The translations under genes and the position numbers were made by a program. From Chloroflexi bacterium RBG_16_72_14 (GTDB lineage Bacteria > Chloroflexota > Limnocylindria > Limnocylindrales > CSP1-4), in NCBI GenBank assembly GCA_001797035.1, contig MGOE01000019.1:8878-28623 (forward strand): DNA of 19,746 nucleotides, read 5' to 3'. Shown one piece after another: positions 15,030-19,746 of this stretch (its first letter is position 1; each line of letters opens with the position of its first letter). Under the pieces are notes generated by a model that was not told the origin of the DNA, made no database searches, and saw only the letters and a list, made by a program, of their open reading frames with translations.

Positions 15030-18000
15030 ATGCGAGCCCTGCCCATCTCGCGCACCGCGCGACGCCGGTTCCAGCTCGACGCGGTCGTCGCCCCGGGCCT
15101 GGCCCCGGGACCCGCGCGCGCGGTCTCCCCGACCTCGCTGGCGCCTGGCACGGTCCCTGCCACCCCGGCGCCCGCGGCCTCGCTGCTCGCGGCCGACGTC
15201 GCCGTCGCGCGCCTCGTGGCAACGGCCGTCAACGCCACCCGACGCCCCGGCGAGCCGAGCGTCCAGGCGGGCGAGCTGGCGGCCCTCGACCTGCTCCACG
15301 AGATCTTCCGCCTGCTCGTGGACAAGGCCGGCGAGCTGGAGGCGGCCGCGGCCATGCCCGTGGCGGCGGGCGCCGTGGGGGAGGCGCTCGGCGAGCCCGC
15401 GCTGGACGAGCTGCTGGACGCGGTGGCGGAGGAGTTCCCGGACGTCGCCGGCCGGCCGGAGCCCGATCGCCTCGAGGAGCTGCTGCTGCTCCGGATCGCC
15501 AACGAGAACCCGGCGGCCCGGCCCATGCGCGACCTCGTGGACGACTCGCCGCTCCCCGACGAGGAACGCGACGGGGCTGTGGCGTCGCTCGAGACGTACC
15601 ACGCGTCGCTGGCCCCGATCGGCCCCCAGGGCGAGACCCTGGTCGAGCTCCTCCGCGCCCCCGCCCGTGCCCACCCGACGTCGCTCGCAGGGCAGCTGCG
15701 CTACGTGCGCGAGCGCTGGCGCGGGCTCCTGGGCGACGCGCTCGACGCGCTGCTGGACCGGATGCTGCTGACGCTCGACGTGATCGAGGAAGAGGAGCGG
15801 GGGCTCCACCTGCGGTTCGGCGGCGGGGGCGACGGCGGGCCGGGTGACGGCCACGGCGAGGTGCCGGACCTGACGGGCCTCGACGCCGAGCCGGAGCGGT
15901 TCTCCAGCGACTCCGCGTGGATGCCGCGCCTGGTGCTGATCGCGAAGAGCACGCACGTCTGGCTGGACCAGCTCTCGCGGTGGTATGCGCGCGACATCCG
16001 GACCCTGGATGCGATCCCGGACGAGGAGCTGGACCGGCTCGCCCGCTGGGGCGTCACCGGGCTGTGGCTCATCGGACTGTGGCAGCGGTCGAAAGCCTCG
16101 CAGCGGATCAAGGCCTGGCGCGGCAACCCGGATGCGGCGGCGTCCGCGTATTCACTGGACGACTACCGGATCGCGGACGACATCGGGGGCGAGGAGGCAT
16201 GGGCGAACCTGCGCCACCGCGCCTGGTCGCGCGGAATCCGGCTCGCCTCGGACATGGTGCCCAACCACATGGGCATCGATTCGCACTGGGTCATCGATCA
16301 CCCCGAGTGGTTCGTATCCACACCGGAGCCGCCCTACCCCGCGTACACGTTCGGCGGCGAGAACCTGACCGACCACGACCGGGTCGAGATCCGCCTCGAG
16401 GACCACTACTGGGACAACACCGACGCCGCGGTCGTGTTCGAGCGGCGCGACCGCTGGACCGGTGAGCGGCGGTACATCTACCACGGCAACGACGGGACGA
16501 GCTTCCCCTGGAACGACACCGCCCAGCTCGACTTCTCGTCGGCAGCCGTCCGGGAGCAGGTCATCGGGACGATCCTCGCCGTGGCGCGGCGCTTCCCCGT
16601 GATCCGCTTCGATGCCGCGATGGTGCTCGCGAAGAAGCACGTCCGGCGGCTGTGGTTCCCGGGCCCCGGCGAGGGCGGCGGCGGGATCCCGTCGCGCGCC
16701 GAGCACGGGACGATGACGGCGGCCGAGTTCGATGCGGCGATGCCCGCCGAGTTCTGGCGCGAGGTCGTGGACCGGGTCGCGACGGAGGTGCCGGACACGC
16801 TCCTGCTGGCGGAGGCGTTCTGGCTGCTGGAGGGCTACTTCGTCCGCACCCTGGGCATGCACCGCGTGTACAACAGCGCGTTCATGCACATGCTCCGTGA
16901 CGAGGACAACGCGGGCTACCGGCGGGTGCTCAAGGACACGCTCGAGTTCGACCCCGAGATCCTCAAGCGCTACGTCAACTTCATGAACAACCCGGACGAG
17001 AAGACCGCGGTCGAGCAGTTCGGCAAGGGCGACAAGTACGTTGGCGTGGCGACGCTGCTGGCGACCCTCCCCGGCCTGCCGATGTTCGGCCACGGCCAGT
17101 TCGAGGGCTTCACCGAGAAGTACGGCATGGAGTTCCGGCGGGCGACGCTGGACGAGCAGCCGGACCCCTGGCTGGTGGAGCGCCACGAGCACGAGGTCGT
17201 CCCGCTGCTCCATCGCCGGGGTGACTTCGCAGAGGCGCACGACTTCCTGCTCTACGACGTCGCGCACGACTTCGGCGGCGTGGACGAGAACGTGTTCGCG
17301 TACTCGAACGGGCGGGGTGGCGCGCGCTCGCTGGTCGTGTACCACAACCGGTACGGCGAGACGTCGGGCTGGATCCGGGATTCGGTGGCGTTCGCGGTCA
17401 AGGAGGGCGACGGGTCGAAGCGTCTCGAGCGGCGGACGCTGGCCGATGGCCTGGGCGTCGCCGACGGCCCGGCCGACGACCGCTGGCTCGCCTGGCGCGA
17501 GCAGCGATCGGGGCTCGAGTCCCTGCGGCCGGTGGCCGAGCTCCGCGAGCGCGGGCTGCACGTCCGGCTGCACGCCTACGAGACCCGGGTGTTGTGGCAG
17601 ATGCGCGAGATCCACGACACGGCCGGCGTCTGGCGCCGCCTGGCGGAGCGGCTGGGCGGGCGTGGCGTCCCGTCGCTGGAAGGTGCGCTGCGGGAGCTGC
17701 AGCTGGCACCGGTCCACGACGCCGTGCGGGCGGCCGTCCTGGCACCGTCGCAGGAGGCCGTGGAGCGCGTGGTCGCGGCCGTGGGCGAGGCGACCGGCAC
17801 GGACGGAGACCGGGCCGCGGTCGTGGACCTCGTGGTAGCGCGGTTCGAGGCGGCCGAGCCGGTCGCGGCGTCGATCGAGGATCCGTCACAGGCCGCGGCG
17901 CTCACGGTGTGGACGCTGCTGTCGGCGCTCGGGTCGCTGCCGGCGGGGGCGCCGGTCGGGGCGACGAGCCGGGCGTGGTACGAGGAGCTGCGCCTGGCGC

Positions 18001-18536
18001 CGGTCGTGGCCGACGCCCTGCGGGCACGCGACCTCGACGAGGGTGCGGCCTGGTGGGCGGCGGAGCGCGTGCACACGCTGCTCGACCTGCCGCTGCCGTC
18101 GTCGATGGGCGGGCCCGCCGCGACGCTGCCGGCACGCCTCGTCGACGCGTGGCTGGCGCACCCCGCCGTGCGGCCGTTCATCCGGGTCAACGCCTGGGAG
18201 GGCGTCGAGTGGTTCCACCGCGAGTCATGGGACGAGCTGCTCGCCTGGACGGACCGCCTGGAACGGGTCCTGACGCCGCCTGAAGCACGCGTCCGGCGAC
18301 CCGTCGCGCGCTCGGTGGCGGCTCGGCGCCTCGCCGAGGCCGCCGAGGCGTCCGGCTACCGGGTGGACCGATTGCGCGAGGCGCTGGCGGTGGCGACGCA
18401 GCGATCGTCCCGCGGCCCCGCCGGAACCGGCGCGGCGCCATCCACCGCGAACCTGCGCCTGCCGAAGGCGACCGGCCTCCCGCCCGGCCCGCCCGACGCG
18501 CGGCCGGTCCGGAAGCGGGGGCACCGGCCGGAGTAG
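15030..18536 (+). CDS. Large GH13 (alpha-amylase superfamily) protein with long N- and C-terminal extensions
   Basis: This is a 1168-residue protein. Residues ~1-290 are a helical Ala/Leu/Glu-rich region with no recognised motif, ending in a Gly/Asp-rich linker. The GH13 barrel follows at ~300-760: LARWGVTGLWLIGL, region I DMVPNHMG, region II IRFDAAM with presumed nucleophile Asp528, region III LLLAEAFW with acid/base Glu595, and region IV FMNNPDE with Asp656. Region IV has Pro655 where most GH13 enzymes have His; GlgE maltosyltransferases also show an N-x-PD form there. YHNRYGETSGW begins a beta domain, and ~250 further helical residues end in a basic tail. It probably acts on alpha-glucans, but hydrolase versus transferase cannot be decided. 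No signal peptide is obvious. The ATG at 15030 lacks a ribosome-binding site; a GTG at 14970 is the in-frame alternative. Confidence 0.88.
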   Translation: MRALPISRTARRRFQLDAVVAPGLAPGPARAVSPTSLAPGTVPATPAPAASLLAADVAVARLVATAVNATRRPGEPSVQAGELAALDLLHEIFRLLVDKAGELEAAAAMPVAAGAVGEALGEPALDELLDAVAEEFPDVAGRPEPDRLEELLLLRIANENPAARPMRDLVDDSPLPDEERDGAVASLETYHASLAPIGPQGETLVELLRAPARAHPTSLAGQLRYVRERWRGLLGDALDALLDRMLLTLDVIEEEERGLHLRFGGGGDGGPGDGHGEVPDLTGLDAEPERFSSDSAWMPRLVLIAKSTHVWLDQLSRWYARDIRTLDAIPDEELDRLARWGVTGLWLIGLWQRSKASQRIKAWRGNPDAAASAYSLDDYRIADDIGGEEAWANLRHRAWSRGIRLASDMVPNHMGIDSHWVIDHPEWFVSTPEPPYPAYTFGGENLTDHDRVEIRLEDHYWDNTDAAVVFERRDRWTGERRYIYHGNDGTSFPWNDTAQLDFSSAAVREQVIGTILAVARRFPVIRFDAAMVLAKKHVRRLWFPGPGEGGGGIPSRAEHGTMTAAEFDAAMPAEFWREVVDRVATEVPDTLLLAEAFWLLEGYFVRTLGMHRVYNSAFMHMLRDEDNAGYRRVLKDTLEFDPEILKRYVNFMNNPDEKTAVEQFGKGDKYVGVATLLATLPGLPMFGHGQFEGFTEKYGMEFRRATLDEQPDPWLVERHEHEVVPLLHRRGDFAEAHDFLLYDVAHDFGGVDENVFAYSNGRGGARSLVVYHNRYGETSGWIRDSVAFAVKEGDGSKRLERRTLADGLGVADGPADDRWLAWREQRSGLESLRPVAELRERGLHVRLHAYETRVLWQMREIHDTAGVWRRLAERLGGRGVPSLEGALRELQLAPVHDAVRAAVLAPSQEAVERVVAAVGEATGTDGDRAAVVDLVVARFEAAEPVAASIEDPSQAAALTVWTLLSALGSLPAGAPVGATSRAWYEELRLAPVVADALRARDLDEGAAWWAAERVHTLLDLPLPSSMGGPAATLPARLVDAWLAHPAVRPFIRVNAWEGVEWFHRESWDELLAWTDRLERVLTPPEARVRRPVARSVAARRLAEAAEASGYRVDRLREALAVATQRSSRGPAGTGAAPSTANLRLPKATGLPPGPPDARPVRKRGHRPE

Positions 18537-18622
18537 GCGCGTGTCGGTCGCGGGCCCCGCCAGGGCCTCGCCAGGCGCGGAGTCACCGGCCGCGACCTCG
18601 CCACCCGCAGCGGCGCTCCTTG

Positions 18623-18786
18623 CCGTGCGTCCCACGCACGGATCCCGGGCCCGACCGCTGCGATCGTGCGTCCCAAGCACGGCAACGACACGGATCCGGG
18701 CTCGCGAGGGCTGGATTCGATTGCCATCGTGCGCCCCACGCACGATCACGACTCGAAGGCGGGGATTCCGTGCGTCCGACGCACGG
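18623..18786. repeat. Array of four phased CCGTGCGTCCCACGCACGG-type palindromes
   Basis: Four near-identical palindromes lie at 18623-18641, 18665-18681, 18726-18746 and 18768-18786. Arms are 7-8 bp with a short CCC (last copy CCG) centre always on the plus strand. Copies one and four have perfect 8-bp arms, copy two has one mismatched pair, and copy three changes the outer pairs compensatorily (ATCGTGCG / CGCACGAT). Centre-to-centre distances are 41, 63 and 41 bases, about 4, 6 and 4 helical turns. The 420-base gap holding the array (18537-18956) has no credible gene; a further small dyad (CGCTCA/TGAGCG, 18809-18824) and a promoter follow. Confidence 0.85.
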
Positions 18787-18886
18787 CCGCGGCGGCAAGG
18801 CTACTCGGCGCTCAGCCGTGAGCGGCGATCTGGATCAAGCTTGCGCACGTGTGCTGCGCGTGTGGGTACCGTGTGCTGAACGGGGC

Positions 18887-18916
18887 TTGACACCGCGGCG
18901 ATTCGGCGCATTATAT
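18887..18916 (+). promoter_or_regulatory. Sigma-70-type promoter of the PadR operon
   Basis: A perfect -35 TTGACA (18887-18892) is followed after 17-19 bases by the AT-rich ATTATATC (18910-18917), the natural -10 region. The element stands out in otherwise GC-rich sequence and leads into the leader ORF and PadR gene. Confidence 0.75.
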
Positions 18917-18945
18917 CGGTACGCGATATAGCGTATCGCGACATA
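18912..18945. promoter_or_regulatory. Overlapping TATCG/CGATA operator array
   Basis: Two overlapping dyads, TATATCG-N5-CGATATA (18912-18930) and CGCGATA-N5-TATCGCG (18922-18940), are followed by a further CGACATA half-site (18939-18945). They cover the -10 and start-site region of the promoter, the normal place for a repressor. The likely ligand is the PadR protein encoded downstream, binding its own promoter. Confidence 0.65.
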
Positions 18946-18956
18946 AGGAGCCCGAC

Positions 18957-19037
18957 ATGCGGCGTGCGTCCCCCGTCGCGACACGCGGCGGCGACCCAGG
19001 GCGTGGGCACGGCCCCACACGAGGCGGCGGACGATGA
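18957..19037 (+). CDS. 26-codon leader ORF coupled to the PadR gene
   Basis: An ATG at 18957 is preceded by a strong AAGGAG ribosome-binding site six bases upstream (18945-18950), the best in this area. It opens a 26-codon frame rich in Arg and Gly. Its TGA (19035-19037) overlaps the PadR ATG at 19034 as ATGA. The peptide has no recognised similarity, and the frame is shifted relative to PadR, so it is not an N-terminal extension. It may serve to load ribosomes onto padR by coupling, or as a regulatory leader peptide. Confidence 0.5.
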   Translation: MRRASPVATRGGDPGRGHGPTRGGGR

Positions 19038-19357
19038 GCCCGACGCTGCCGGAGCTCGGCCGGTTCACCGAGACCTCGATCTGCATCCTGGCCGCGCTGA
19101 CCGCGGGCCCGCGCCACAGCATCGCCCTCGCAACTGAGGTCGGGGCGATGACCGGGTCGCCGGTCGGTCCGGCCACCCTGCTCGGCAGCCTGGCGCGGCT
19201 GGAATGCCACGGCCTGATCCGGGCGCTCGACGCCGCGCCCGGGCCGCGCCGCTATCGGATCACGGAGCTCGGCGCATCCGCCCTGCCGGGCCAGGCGCAC
19301 CCGACCCATCCGGTCGTGAGGACGGCGCACGTGCGCCTCGAGGAGGCCCCCCGATGA
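19034..19357 (+). CDS. PadR-family transcriptional regulator
   Basis: This is a 107-residue winged-helix protein. ETSICILAALTAGPRHSIALATEV (from ~13) is the PadR N-terminal helix pair, with the G-P-R-H-S/G turn characteristic of the family. The recognition helix lies in VGPATLLGSLARLECHGLI (~49-67), and the wing is GPRRYRITELGASAL (~76-90). It is a short PadR lacking the long C-terminal coiled-coil arm, so it belongs to the small (subfamily 2-like) group. GAGG lies upstream of the ATG, which also overlaps the leader-ORF stop. Its own stop overlaps the next gene's start (ATGA), so the two are co-expressed. PadR genes of this type commonly repress an adjacent membrane-protein or transporter gene. 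The TATCG-type repeats at the promoter suggest autoregulation. Confidence 0.85.
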   Translation: MSPTLPELGRFTETSICILAALTAGPRHSIALATEVGAMTGSPVGPATLLGSLARLECHGLIRALDAAPGPRRYRITELGASALPGQAHPTHPVVRTAHVRLEEAPR

Positions 19358-19746
19358 GCCGTCTGCTCAGGCTCTACCCCAGCGCCTGGCGCGACCGCCA
19401 TGGCGAGGAGCTTCTCGCGCTGCTCGAGACGCGCCCGCCGAACCTGCGGGACCGCATTGACCTCGTCCGCGGCGCCCTCGACGCCCGCCTCCACCCGGAG
19501 CTCCTGCCGGGCCCGGACGGGACGTTCACCGCCCGCCCCGACGTCGCCATCCGGCGGCTCGGGGTCGCAACGATGGCGGGATCGATCACGTGGGCCTTGA
19601 CCTGGTGGATCGCCACGACCGGCCCGATGGTCACCGACCAGCACGGCACCTACCGCGACGGCAGCGCCGCACTGCTGCCGTGGTTCGTGTCGATGTGGCT
19701 GCTCGTCATCGGCGTTGCCGTGCATGGCGGTCGCCTGCCGGCGGAG
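19354..19746 (+). CDS. PadR-linked membrane protein (truncated by window end)
   Basis: The first 131 residues are present and the frame is open at the window edge. The N-terminus MSRLLRLYPSAWRDRHGEEL is a short cytoplasmic motif seen at the start of several PadR-associated membrane proteins in high-GC bacteria (recollection, unverified). An amphipathic helix with RDRIDLVRGALDARLHPEL follows. Membrane segments begin near residues ~73-90 and ~110-125, so more helices are expected downstream. The ATG at 19354 overlaps the PadR stop, and GAGGAGG lies about 8 bases upstream. The function is unknown; it is probably the target or partner whose level the PadR protein controls. Confidence 0.75.
   Translation, partial: MSRLLRLYPSAWRDRHGEELLALLETRPPNLRDRIDLVRGALDARLHPELLPGPDGTFTARPDVAIRRLGVATMAGSITWALTWWIATTGPMVTDQHGTYRDGSAALLPWFVSMWLLVIGVAVHGGRLPAE

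Noticed and set aside
16152..17717. 521-codon minus-strand frame inside the GH13 gene
   Set aside because: It is an antisense shadow of conserved GH13 motifs in the plus strand.
18623..18786. Repeats at regular intervals resembling a short CRISPR array
   Set aside because: Units are short perfect palindromes, gaps are 23-44 bases of unequal length, and no cas gene is near. They fit protein-binding sites or hairpins better.
18541..18931. Short frames across the palindrome array
   Set aside because: They are composed of the repeats themselves, have no ribosome-binding site, and have codon usage unlike the neighbouring genes.

Overview
The window is very GC-rich, with strong G/C preference at third codon positions. 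No rRNA, tRNA, CRISPR array or insertion sequence is visible. The gene set suggests a high-GC, free-living Chloroflexota (Limnocylindria/Ellin6529-like) or a related actinobacteria-like lineage. It includes an F420-type LLM oxidoreductase, a DUF3417-type glucan phosphorylase, GH57 enzymes, GntR and PadR regulators, and genes that appear leaderless. The taxonomic placement is inference; no marker gene is present.

Layout. (1) 1-5683, minus strand: a secreted Thr/Pro-rich protein cut by the window edge, a membrane GGDEF/HD-GYP signalling protein that overlaps it by ATGA, methylglyoxal synthase, an LLM-family oxidoreductase, a secreted sortase-like protein whose catalytic Cys is Ser, and a small tandem-ACT protein. 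(2) 5778-13420: an alpha-glucan block. Glycogen synthase (minus) diverges from alpha-glucan phosphorylase, a GH57 4-alpha-glucanotransferase-like enzyme and a GH57/DUF3536 enzyme (all plus), which ends at a hairpin terminator. (3) 13524-14788: a 44-residue membrane peptide (minus) diverges from a GntR regulator (plus). Their promoters overlap across a nest of TAGT-N-ACTA palindromes. (4) 15030-18536: a 1168-residue GH13 protein, preceded by a pair of identical CCGCTGAGCGG palindromes. (5) 18537-19746: a noncoding stretch with four near-identical palindromes at helically phased spacing, then a clear promoter overlapped by TATCG/CGATA repeats. This drives a 26-codon leader ORF, a PadR regulator and a membrane protein cut by the window end, each joined to the next by ATGA overlaps.

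How it fits together: glycogen synthase extends alpha-1,4-glucan, and phosphorylase, glucanotransferase and the GH57/GH13 enzymes remodel or degrade it. Methylglyoxal synthase would be a safety valve for triose phosphate. No ADP-glucose pyrophosphorylase or classical GH13 branching enzyme lies in the window. The most unusual items are the serine-substituted sortase, the phased palindrome array, the PadR leader-ORF operon and the GntR/mini-membrane-protein switch.
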